Source: Sanyastnella coralliicola
Lineage (GTDB): Bacteria; Bacteroidota; Bacteroidia; Flavobacteriales_D; Sanyastnellaceae
Direction of reading: 5' to 3'
Assembly (NCBI RefSeq): GCF_030845195.1
Contig: NZ_CP132543.1
Span: 2,373,501 to 2,437,500, forward strand
DNA length: 64,000 bases
Position 1 is the first letter of the stretch, and each line of letters begins with the position of its first letter. Positions 43,485-50,863 of the stretch are shown in pieces. The notes under the pieces were generated by a model that saw only the letters and a list, made by a program, of their open reading frames with translations, did no database searches and had not been told where the DNA came from. Made by a program: the position numbers and the translations under genes.

Positions 43485-43507
43485 ATAGCACAGTTAAGCC
43501 CTAACCC

Positions 43508-43534
43508 CACGGACGCCGGACGCCGGACGCCGGA
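43508..43534. repeat. GGACGCC heptamer tract
   Basis: Three or more exact GGACGCC units before the reductase gene. The same family is found at 17811, 19318, 25986, 44755, 49296 and 49538. Confidence 0.85.
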
Positions 43535-43599
43535 GCAAAAGTAACTTCCCAGCCACAAGATCGTCTTACCCCTGAACTAACCCTCAACACCTCTCGAAA

Positions 43600-44556
43600 A
43601 TGCTCGCCATCACCAAAACCAAATACGGCGGACCCGAAGTCTTATCTCTCTCTGAAGTGGAGAAACCTGTGCCGAAAGAAGATGAATTGCTGGTCAAAGT
43701 AGAAGGTAATTCTGTGAACCCGGCGGATTGGCATGTGATGCGCGGATCTCCGTTTTTTGCGCGTCTTTCGTTTGGCTTGTTTAAGCCGAAGAACAAAATC
43801 TTGGGAGCAGATTTCGCGGGTGTGGTTGAAGAAGTGGGCAGCAACGTTGAAGGTTTTGCAGTTGGTGATCATGTGTATGGAGAGTCTTTGCGTGGCGGGG
43901 CTTTCGCTGAATACCTAGCGGTGAAACCCGCGGCTTGTGCAAATTATGATTCCAGCATCTCAGCGGTATCCATGGCGTGTGTTCCGGTGGCGGGGTTGAC
44001 GGCGTTTCAAGCAGTAGAAACTCATGGCAACGTAGTGATCGGAGAGCGTGTCCTCATCAACGGCGCTTCTGGCGGGGTGGGACATTTCGCAGTACAACTC
44101 GCGAAGTGGAAAGGAGCACATGTGACCGCAGTCTGTTCGAAGAAGAATGAATCGTTCGTCCGCAACCTTGGAGCGGATGACGTCATCCCTTACGATGAAA
44201 TCGATATCCACTCCCACACGGATATCTACGACGTCGTATTCGACATCCATGGCAACCTCAGCTACAAAGACTTCAAACGCATGGGCAAACGCGGCGTCCT
44301 GGTCGGGTTCACAGGCATAGGCAACATGCTCAACGTCCTCATCAACAGCGGACTTCGAAAGTACCCCCTCGCCCAATTCACCGCAGAAGCCAACACTGAA
44401 GATTTGGAGATTCTAGCCCGCCTGATCAAAGATGAGGTGATTGAGCCGAAGGTGACTACGGTGTATGCTTTTGAGGAAATTCCTGAGGCTATTCGCGTGC
44501 TTGAGGAAATGAGAACTACGGGGAAAATAGGCGTAAGGCTTGGGGAGAGGCGTTAG
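43600..44556 (+). CDS. Zinc-independent MDR-family NAD(P)H reductase (quinone oxidoreductase-like)
   Basis: A 318-residue medium-chain reductase. The GroES-like N-domain includes NSVNPADWHVMRG and GADFAGVVEEVG, and the nucleotide-binding fold has INGASGGVGHFAVQLAKWKGAHV near 150-172. The zinc ligands of alcohol dehydrogenases are absent, as in quinone or enoyl reductases. The stop TAG (44554-44556) lies in register with the heptamer array that follows. Confidence 0.9.
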   Translation: MLAITKTKYGGPEVLSLSEVEKPVPKEDELLVKVEGNSVNPADWHVMRGSPFFARLSFGLFKPKNKILGADFAGVVEEVGSNVEGFAVGDHVYGESLRGGAFAEYLAVKPAACANYDSSISAVSMACVPVAGLTAFQAVETHGNVVIGERVLINGASGGVGHFAVQLAKWKGAHVTAVCSKKNESFVRNLGADDVIPYDEIDIHSHTDIYDVVFDIHGNLSYKDFKRMGKRGVLVGFTGIGNMLNVLINSGLRKYPLAQFTAEANTEDLEILARLIKDEVIEPKVTTVYAFEEIPEAIRVLEEMRTTGKIGVRLGERR

Positions 44557-44557
44557 T

Positions 44558-44620
44558 GGTTAGTGGTTCGTGGTTCGTGGTTCGTGGTTCGTGGTTCGTG
44601 GTTCGTGGTTCGTGGTTCGT
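44558..44620. repeat. GGTTCGT heptamer array, eight exact copies
   Basis: One GGTTAGT (44558-44564) then eight identical GGTTCGT units at 44565-44620. The tract starts two bases after the stop codon of the reductase. This is the cleanest heptamer microsatellite in the window and is likely to vary in length. Confidence 0.95.
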
Positions 44621-44663
44621 GGAAATAATACTCGCTGCGCCTTTTCACATGAAAGAATCTTAG

Positions 44664-44684
44664 GGATTGGCCCATGGGCAATCC
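44664..44684. repeat. Palindromic element
   Basis: GGATTG-GCCCATGGGC-AATCC pairs almost perfectly with itself (one G-G mismatch). It lies between the heptamer array and repeat copy B. Confidence 0.65.
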
Positions 44685-44719
44685 TCTCTGAACGGAATAC
44701 TAGGTTAACTTGACTCCCC

Positions 44720-44751
44720 ACATATCCCGGAGGGATTCAACCTCGTAACCC
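44720..44751. repeat. Dispersed 32-bp repeat, copy B
   Basis: ACATATCCC-GG-AGGGATT then CAACCTCGTAACCC. It matches copy A at 33866-33897 apart from a few positions, and is followed by GGACGCC/GGATGCC heptamers (44755-44778). Confidence 0.8.
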
Positions 44752-44784
44752 CAACGGACGCCGGATGCCGGACGCCGGAGCCCC

Positions 44785-45066
44785 CTACTCCTCATCCACC
44801 CGCGTAAACCGAATCCACCCCAACTTCACTTCTACCTCCGTCTTCGTGGTCTCTTGGGTGCTGTCTGCTTGTTCTTCTAGATTGAGTCGATCTGAGAGTT
44901 CGTCGACGAGTTTGCCGCCTAGGTAGCCCATGACGGGCCAGAAACCTTCGACTTTCTTTTTAGCCATGGGCTCTTCCTGCTTCGTAGAATCGGAAGCAGC
45001 TTGCTGCGCTTCGGCCGAAAAGGCCAAACCAACAAAAAGGCAGAGCATTAAAAAGAGTCGTTTCAT
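44785..45066 (-). CDS. Small exported protein
   Basis: A 93-residue protein with a signal peptide (about 1-20, ending SAEAQ). The mature part is short and charged (KKKVEGFWPVMGYLGGKLVDEL near 35-56). Family unknown. ATG 45066 begins the signal peptide; its first bases overlap the ATG of the divergent DUF3667 gene (CATG at 45064-45067). Another start at 45075 would add three residues. Confidence 0.65.
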   Translation of the reverse strand: MKRLFLMLCLFVGLAFSAEAQQAASDSTKQEEPMAKKKVEGFWPVMGYLGGKLVDELSDRLNLEEQADSTQETTKTEVEVKLGWIRFTRVDEE

Positions 45067-45874
45067 GGCGTTCATCCGTAAGACGATCAATGTCGGGGAG
45101 AAGTTACTGCAAAATCAGTTTTATATTGAGCTCGTGAAAAGTGAAAAGAGATGTCTGAATTGTGACAGTCCGTTGGACGAGAAGTTCAAATTCTGTCCGG
45201 AGTGTGGGCAGGAGACGGAAGATACCGCTTCATCGATTGGCGGTTTTATCAAACATTTCTTGAATGATTATTTCACCTTCGACAGTAAAATTATTCGAAG
45301 CTTCACCCCTCTCCTCTTCAAACCAGGCTTTTTGACCGAAGAATTCTTTGAAGGACGACGAGTTCGCTACATCCCTCCATTGCGGATGTACATCTTTGTT
45401 TCGGTTGTCTTTTTCTTGGTGTTGTCGCTGTTGGGGGGAAGCCATGAGGCGATGCCAGATGAGGATCGTTTCTGGAATGATTTCTTCGGTTCGTTTTTGC
45501 CGAAAGTGTTCTTCGTTCTATTGCCGATGTTCGCTTTGATATTGTTTGGGCTCTACGCCCGAAGGAAGATCTCTTACGTGAAGCATTTTGTGTTTTCGCT
45601 GCACTTCCACGCCTTTTTGTTCATTCTAATTCTGGTTTATCTGTTGATTTCTGAAGTCTTCGAAAAACTAGAATTGATCATTGTCAATCAGATCTTATCG
45701 CCGCTTATCGGATTAAGCTTCTTAGGCTACCTCTTCATCGCGATGAAGCGTACCTATGATCAGACTTGGGGTAAGACCTTGTTGAAGTTCTTTCTACTAT
45801 GTCTCGCCTACGGCGGAATCTTATTTATCGTCATTAGTTTCAGCTTATTGATCTTCCAGAGCCAAGGGAATTAG
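45065..45874 (+). CDS. DUF3667 membrane protein with zinc ribbon
   Basis: A 269-residue protein with an N-terminal zinc ribbon (CLNCDSPLDEKFKFCPECGQ, four Cys) and then FTFDSKIIRSFTPLLFKPGFLTEEFFEGRR, the DUF3667 signature. Four or five membrane helices follow (about 95-260). Function unknown. The ATG at 45065 overlaps the start codon of the gene on the other strand; GTG at 45134, nearer to the zinc ribbon, is a possible alternative start and would free a promoter region. Confidence 0.88.
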   Translation: MAFIRKTINVGEKLLQNQFYIELVKSEKRCLNCDSPLDEKFKFCPECGQETEDTASSIGGFIKHFLNDYFTFDSKIIRSFTPLLFKPGFLTEEFFEGRRVRYIPPLRMYIFVSVVFFLVLSLLGGSHEAMPDEDRFWNDFFGSFLPKVFFVLLPMFALILFGLYARRKISYVKHFVFSLHFHAFLFILILVYLLISEVFEKLELIIVNQILSPLIGLSFLGYLFIAMKRTYDQTWGKTLLKFFLLCLAYGGILFIVISFSLLIFQSQGN

Positions 45875-45905
45875 AATTTGTAAATTCGCAGCCCAACCAA
45901 ACGCT

Positions 45906-47120
45906 ATGGAGAAGATCAAGATCGGAATCATCCGTGAGGGGAAGGTGCCGCCAGACAAACGTGTGCCCCTTTCGCCGAAACAGTGTAAACAGGTCGTAGA
46001 TACCTACCCAAATGTTGATCTCGTCGTTCAGCCGAGTCCTATCCGTAAGTACCAAGACCACGAATACGAAGCCCAAGGCATCACCCTCCAAGAAGATCTT
46101 TCTGATCGCGACATCCTGATCGGAGTCAAAGAAGTTCCGATCGACATGCTTATCCCAAGCAAGACCTACCTTTTCTTCTCCCACACCTTCAAGCTCCAAC
46201 CATACAACGCCAAGTTACTTCGCGCTATCCTCGATAAGAAGATCCGCTTGATCGACTATGAGGTGATCAAAAACGCCGGTGGCAAACGCCTCATCGGTTT
46301 TGGTCGTTACGCCGGAGTGGTAGGATGCTACAACGGCTTTAGAACCTTCGGACTCAAGCACAACCTCTACAATCTCAAACCAGCGCACGAATGCGAAGAC
46401 CGTGCAGAGATGGAAGGGGAATTGGCCAAGGTGAATCTCCCAGCCAACACTAAGATCGTCCTCACCGGTTTCGGTCGTGTTGGACATGGAGCACGTGAGA
46501 TCATGAAGTTGGTTCCAGTCACAGAAGTTTCAAAAGAAGACTTCCTCACCAAAGAATTTGATGGCGCTGTATTCACGCACCTTGACACTGAATCATACAA
46601 CGCCCGCATCTCAGATGGAGGCTTCGACAAATCAGAGTTTTACGGTGATCCTTCAGGATACAAAAGCACCTTCCCAACCTACGCCGCTGTAGCCGACATG
46701 TACATCGCATGTCACTACTACGCCGAAGGCGCTCCATTCCTCTACACCCGCGATGACATGAAAAACGCTAACTGGAACGTCAGCGTAGTCGCCGACATCA
46801 GCTGCGACATCGACGGCCCGGTTGCGAGCACCATCAAGCCATCCACCATCGCTGATCCGATCTACGGCTACGACCCAACCACAGAGTCAGAAGTAGACTT
46901 CCAACAAGAAGGAGCCATCGCCGTCATGGCGGTAGACAACCTCCCTTGCGAACTCCCAAAAGACGCCAGCGAAGACTTCGGAGACGAGCTCCTCAAGCAC
47001 GTCCTTCCACTGTTGATCAACGGTGATCAAGATGATATCCTCCTAAGGGCAACAGAAACTACGCTTGACGGGGAACTTGCAGAGGACTATGCTTACTTGG
47101 AGGAGTACTCGAAATCTTAG
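45906..47120 (+). CDS. Saccharopine/alanine dehydrogenase-like NAD(P)-dependent enzyme
   Basis: A 404-residue protein with the AlaDH/PNT N-terminal fold: IGIIREGKVPPDKRVPLSP at 6-24, ILIGVKEVP, YLFFSHTFKLQPYN near 108-121 and a nucleotide-binding segment IVLTGFGRVGHGA near 180. The SHT-type motif points to lysine-forming saccharopine dehydrogenase relatives rather than true alanine dehydrogenase. Pathway role not settled. A palindrome follows the stop immediately. Confidence 0.82.
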   Translation: MEKIKIGIIREGKVPPDKRVPLSPKQCKQVVDTYPNVDLVVQPSPIRKYQDHEYEAQGITLQEDLSDRDILIGVKEVPIDMLIPSKTYLFFSHTFKLQPYNAKLLRAILDKKIRLIDYEVIKNAGGKRLIGFGRYAGVVGCYNGFRTFGLKHNLYNLKPAHECEDRAEMEGELAKVNLPANTKIVLTGFGRVGHGAREIMKLVPVTEVSKEDFLTKEFDGAVFTHLDTESYNARISDGGFDKSEFYGDPSGYKSTFPTYAAVADMYIACHYYAEGAPFLYTRDDMKNANWNVSVVADISCDIDGPVASTIKPSTIADPIYGYDPTTESEVDFQQEGAIAVMAVDNLPCELPKDASEDFGDELLKHVLPLLINGDQDDILLRATETTLDGELAEDYAYLEEYSKS

Positions 47121-47147
47121 TTAAGGGCACGCATGCGTGCCCCTAAC
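47120..47147. repeat. Palindrome copy B, directly after a stop codon
   Basis: GTTA-A-GGGCACGCATGCGTGCCC-C-TAAC: the same 18-bp core as at 43467, extended by four more pairs around one mismatch. It begins at the last base of the stop codon at 47118-47120. It may act as a transcription-stopping hairpin. Confidence 0.9.
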
Positions 47148-47167
47148 ACCTAAAAAACGCTCCGCGT

Positions 47168-47899
47168 TTATTGCGGTATAAACCGATACGTAATCGTCCC
47201 CGGACTCTTCTTGGGGGCTGAACTTTTCACAAAGAACTTTGACTTGAGGGCGCTTGAAACCGCCTCTGCTGGGATGCAGTCTCCGGTGAAGGAAGAGCGT
47301 GCGGGATCAATCTCGGCTTCGGTGACGTTGCCGTTGATGTCGACGTTAATTTTGATGACGACGACGCCTCCGCCTTTGCATTTGTAGCCGGGGATGTGGA
47401 GTTTTCGCACTTCACGTCCTGGTACGTTGACTTCTCCGGTGACGTTGCCGTTGTATGACTGACCGTAGTACTCGTACTTGTCGAGGTTGTCAGTATTGAG
47501 TTCGTCGGGGTTGCTTTCGCTAGGGTCTTCGTTGGGGTCGTCTGAACGACGTTCAGCGGCTGCTTCGAAAGTTTGATCGGCGAGGTCTTGGAGCTCCTGG
47601 TCTACCTCATCAGAGATGCGATTACGCTGTGATTCCGACATGTAGTTGCGACGTTCACTGCTCGATTCCGCGTTAGCGTCAGCCACGAGATTGGCAATAT
47701 CTTGCTCAATACGCTCTGCCAGAATCTCTTCTAAAGTGCGTTCTTCAATCTCTTCCACCACCTCCATCATATCCATGGCGATGTATTCAGGAGCCGGATC
47801 AGTATTGCCTAAGGGAACATAGTTGAGCACCGCGAGAACCACGACGTGCAACAGCAGCGTGACAATGATAGCGATGTATGTAAACTGAGTTCCCTTCAA
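47168..47899 (-). CDS. TonB-like energy transducer protein
   Basis: A 243-residue protein with one N-terminal membrane helix (about 8-28), a long acidic Glu-rich linker (about 40-140) instead of the usual proline-rich one, and a C-terminal TonB-like domain. That domain includes GGVVVIKINVDINGNVTEAEI and ITYRFIPQ. The start appears to be TTG (47897-47899). It lies 3 bp after the DUF2807 gene, so both form one operon. It carries the motif variant TTCCGCGTTAGCG (ADANAES). Confidence 0.85.
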   Translation of the reverse strand: MKGTQFTYIAIIVTLLLHVVVLAVLNYVPLGNTDPAPEYIAMDMMEVVEEIEERTLEEILAERIEQDIANLVADANAESSSERRNYMSESQRNRISDEVDQELQDLADQTFEAAAERRSDDPNEDPSESNPDELNTDNLDKYEYYGQSYNGNVTGEVNVPGREVRKLHIPGYKCKGGGVVVIKINVDINGNVTEAEIDPARSSFTGDCIPAEAVSSALKSKFFVKSSAPKKSPGTITYRFIPQ

Positions 47900-47902
47900 T
47901 GA

Positions 47903-48610
47903 TTAATCTTTCTCGATCGAGCCAGATCCACTATTTGAAGTTTCCACCTCTTGCGGATCTCCTTGGTATTGAACGCTACCACTGCCCGAAAGTTCTATCG
48001 AAAGCACATCAACTGCATGAACAGCTACATTTCCGCTGCCATCATTGCTCACTTCTACCTCATTCGCAGGCAATTCATAAGCATCAATGGAACCGCTTCC
48101 GTCATTTGAAATCTCCAATTCACGTGCCATTCCTAGAACGCGAATCGCACCAGAGCCATCATTGTCAATTTCTAAAAGATCTCCATTGAAGCTTAACATG
48201 ATGTTTCCTGAACCGTCTTGCACCACCTTCAATTTCTTCGAACGAATGGCACCTTGCGACTCAATTGAACCGCTACCATCCGAAACGACTTTCGATAATG
48301 TTGGCGTGGTAATGTACACTTCCAACTCACGATCAGTGGAAATACACCCTTCCACATCAATAACCAAACGTCCGCTCTCTACTCGAGTAAGCAGGTACGG
48401 CAATAGGTTTTCTTGACAGCGAACAAACACCTTGGCTTGCTCACCTTCTCCTATTTGACGAATCTTAATGTCTGCTGAACAGCGGTTATCAATCACATCA
48501 AATGCGGCGACCACACGATCTTCATCAACCGTATCACCGGTTCCTTCAAGACAGTTCATACATCCCGTTAGGGCGATCAGTAACGTTAGGAATAGAATAG
48601 AGTGTTTCAT
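47903..48610 (-). CDS. Head-GIN (DUF2807) lipoprotein with DGSG repeats
   Basis: A 235-residue lipoprotein (lipobox LTGC, Cys near 17) with the DUF2807 beta-helix. A repeating unit SxDGSGxI appears at least six times about 20 residues apart (SDGSGSIES, QDGSGNIML, NDGSGAIRV, NDGSGSIDA, NDGSGNVAV), one per coil. Probably surface or periplasmic and of unknown function. ATG 48610 is chosen because it starts the signal peptide and a TATTTTCG promoter-like element (48615-48622) lies right before it. Confidence 0.9.
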   Translation of the reverse strand: MKHSILFLTLLIALTGCMNCLEGTGDTVDEDRVVAAFDVIDNRCSADIKIRQIGEGEQAKVFVRCQENLLPYLLTRVESGRLVIDVEGCISTDRELEVYITTPTLSKVVSDGSGSIESQGAIRSKKLKVVQDGSGNIMLSFNGDLLEIDNDGSGAIRVLGMARELEISNDGSGSIDAYELPANEVEVSNDGSGNVAVHAVDVLSIELSGSGSVQYQGDPQEVETSNSGSGSIEKD

Positions 48611-48806
48611 GACACGAAAATAGCTTTTAACCTTGCTATCTAGACGAAAAGTAAGGCAGAAGTAACATTCATCTCCTGATTTCTTCAGTAGAAATTCAAT
48701 TCTCCTTAACATTTATTCGGGCGCTTTCTTGCGCTAACGCGGAACCGAATAGTCCATTTTGCGTAACTTAGAGCAATTGATTCGAATAACCCGAAAGAAA
48801 AAACCG

Positions 48807-49244
48807 ATGAAGAAACTGATTATGATCTTTTCGCTTGTAGCGTTCTTTGCAACAGCTGCAACAGCTCAGACAACTGCTAAAGACACTGACAACAAAGCGA
48901 AAACAGAAAAAGTAGAAAAGACTGCTGACAAGAAAGAATGCAGCGAAAAAGCATCATGCTCTGACAAGAAAGCAGACGGAAAGTCTTGCTGCCAGAAAGG
49001 TGCTAGCGCTAGCAAATCAGCTGAAAGCGCAAACGCTGGAAAGACAGAAGGAAAGAGCTGCTCTAAGAGCTGTTCAGATTCAGCGAAGAAAGACGGAAAG
49101 TCTTGCTGCTCAAAGTCTGAAGGTTCAGCTAACGCTGGAAAAGCAACAAAGACTGAAACACAAGCAGCTGCTCAAACAGAGCGCACAAAGCAAAAAGCGA
49201 AGGCTACTAAGTCTAACGCAAGCGGAATGTCAGGAAAGAAGTAA
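48807..49244 (+). CDS. Cysteine- and lysine-rich exported protein
   Basis: A 145-residue protein with a clean signal peptide (about 1-20, ending TATAQ). The mature part is low in complexity: Lys, Ser, Ala and Thr with eight cysteines in about 60 residues, in two DGKSCC motifs and in KECSEKASCSDKK and KSCSKSCSD. SANAGK occurs twice, suggesting internal duplication. It might bind metals or be cross-linked in the periplasm; no family recognised. It has its own terminator. A motif copy lies 63 bp upstream of the start (48732-48744). Confidence 0.7.
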   Translation: MKKLIMIFSLVAFFATAATAQTTAKDTDNKAKTEKVEKTADKKECSEKASCSDKKADGKSCCQKGASASKSAESANAGKTEGKSCSKSCSDSAKKDGKSCCSKSEGSANAGKATKTETQAAAQTERTKQKAKATKSNASGMSGKK

Positions 49245-49261
49245 TTCACTCCTTATATAAT

Positions 49262-49295
49262 GAAAGCCCTCGCCTTTGGTGGGGGCTTTTTTTTT
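49262..49295 (+). terminator. Rho-independent terminator
   Basis: GAAAGCCCTC-GCCTTTGGT-GGGGGC followed by nine T, 17 bp after the stop of the Cys-rich protein. Confidence 0.88.
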
Positions 49296-49560
49296 CCGGC
49301 GTCCGGCGTCCGGCATCCGTACTTTATGGCGAAATGGCGAAATGTATTCTAATCGTGCGACATGATCTGCGAATTAAATTCTAAAATTCCCATAAGATTA
49401 GGTGCATAAATGCACCGCTAAAGGACCATTCAATAGTTACGATCATTCTACTTTTTTAGAGATAGATCTGTCTCATGAAATCGGAATTCAGTGCGAAATG
49501 TAGCTATTCACCGCGATCCGCAATCCGCGTTCCTCAGACGCCGGACGCCGGACGCCGGAT
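49296..49560. repeat. Repeat-rich gap with heptamers and a REP-like stem
   Basis: CCGGCGT/CCGGCAT heptamers at 49296-49319 and the inverse GGACGCC heptamers at 49538-49560 bracket the gap. Inside are ATGGCGAA words (about 49325-49342), the hairpin GGTGCATAAATGCACC followed by GCTAAAGGACC (49401-49427) and GATCCGCAATCCGCG words (about 49512-49532). No gene seen in this 265-bp stretch. Confidence 0.85.
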
Positions 49561-49568
49561 AAAAACTC

Positions 49569-50786
49569 CTACCCTTGAAGGAAACGTGCTTCCACCATCT
49601 CCGCTACCTGCTCCCCAATCGCCAACGATGCTGTGGCTGCTGGTGATGGTGCGTTCAAGACGTGAATGCTGTGGTCTGTGTACTCGATACGGAAATCGTC
49701 GCGGGTGTCTCCATCTTGGCGGAGGAGGAGTGCGCGGACACCTGCTCGACCGGGTTCGATGTCATCCATGGTGAGGGATGGGATGAGACGTTGCAGGGTT
49801 TGAAGAAAGAGTTTCTTCGAGAAAGCACGACGGTACTCGTCGATACCGAAGCGGACGTTATTCATGAATAGGCGCCATGTTCCTCCGTATGTGAGAGCGT
49901 CTACAGTATCATTTAAGTCGAAATCTGTTTTGCCGTAGCCTTCGCGTTTGAAGGTGAAGACAGCGTTTGGTCCACATTCGATATCGCCATTGACCATGCG
50001 AGTGAAGTGTACCCCAAGGAATGGGAAATCAGGGTTGGGAACCGGGTAGATCAAGTGACGCACTTTGTGCTTCGCCTGTTCTGTCAACTCGTAGTAATCT
50101 CCTCGGAAGCCAACGATTTTCTCTTTTAGCTTGACGCCATCTTTCTTTGCGAGACGGTCTGCTTGAAGTCCGCCACAGAAAACGAGGTACTTTGCGCGGT
50201 AAGTGTCTTTGTTAGTCTTGACAATCGTCTCATCACCTACGCGTTCGAATGAGGTAGCTTCTTCGCCGAGTTTCACTTCGGTCTTGGCTTGCTTTGCTTT
50301 CGCTACCTCCGCCATCTTTTCAGTCGCTCCGCGGAAATCAATGATCCCCGTGCATCCCACGTGGATACCTCCGATCGATTCGCAGAACGGTTCAATTTCC
50401 TTCACCTCTTCTGCCGTCACGCGCACCATGTCTTCGATGTCGTTCTCTTTCCCGTGGCGCATGATTTTCTCAAGGTGCGGAAGTTCTTTTTCGTCGGTTG
50501 CGGCAATGATCTTTCCACACACGTCGTGACGTACGTTGTACTCTTGAGCGAACTTAACCAGTTCACGACGCCCCTTGACACAGTTGATCGCTTTGTTCGA
50601 TCCAGGGTTGTAGTAAATACCTGAGTGGATCACCCCACTGTTGTTACCAGTTTGATGATTCGCCAAGGCGTTCTCCTTTTCGAGGAGGAGGATGCTCAGG
50701 TTCGGATTGCGTTCTTGAAGTTTGTAGAGAGTGGCCGCGCCAACAATACCTCCACCGACAACGATAATGTCAAAGACTCTTTCCAA
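49569..50786 (-). CDS. lhgO: L-2-hydroxyglutarate oxidase family (LhgO)
   Basis: FAD-dependent enzyme oxidising L-2-hydroxyglutarate to 2-oxoglutarate. The 405-residue protein has a DAO fold with FDIIVVGGGIVGAA near the N-terminus, NNSGVIHSGIYYNPGS near 55-70 and a C-terminal GxRxxL-type GRAGVRALL. I chose TTG at 50786 (Met-Glu-Arg-Val-Phe-Asp) because the promoter element TAACTTTG (50804-50811) lies inside the longer ORF that begins at 50837. It is divergent from the MFS gene. Confidence 0.87.
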   Translation of the reverse strand: MERVFDIIVVGGGIVGAATLYKLQERNPNLSILLLEKENALANHQTGNNSGVIHSGIYYNPGSNKAINCVKGRRELVKFAQEYNVRHDVCGKIIAATDEKELPHLEKIMRHGKENDIEDMVRVTAEEVKEIEPFCESIGGIHVGCTGIIDFRGATEKMAEVAKAKQAKTEVKLGEEATSFERVGDETIVKTNKDTYRAKYLVFCGGLQADRLAKKDGVKLKEKIVGFRGDYYELTEQAKHKVRHLIYPVPNPDFPFLGVHFTRMVNGDIECGPNAVFTFKREGYGKTDFDLNDTVDALTYGGTWRLFMNNVRFGIDEYRRAFSKKLFLQTLQRLIPSLTMDDIEPGRAGVRALLLRQDGDTRDDFRIEYTDHSIHVLNAPSPAATASLAIGEQVAEMVEARFLQG

Positions 50787-50803
50787 GGGAAATAATTTTT
50801 GCG

Positions 50804-50811
50804 CAAAGTTA
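50804..50811 (-). promoter_or_regulatory. Bacteroidota -7 element of lhgO
   Basis: TAACTTTG on the minus strand matches TAnnTTTG; it helps decide the start at 50786. Confidence 0.55.
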
Positions 50812-50863
50812 ATGCAGACTGAGTTATTGTAAGTCAAATGGAATCAAACTACCTTGTGCTGCA

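Noticed and set aside
48961-49260. 86-residue Gln/Arg-rich ORF within the Cys-rich gene
   Set aside because: Out-of-frame reading of the low-complexity region at 49000-49260; the other frame has signal peptide and terminator in place.
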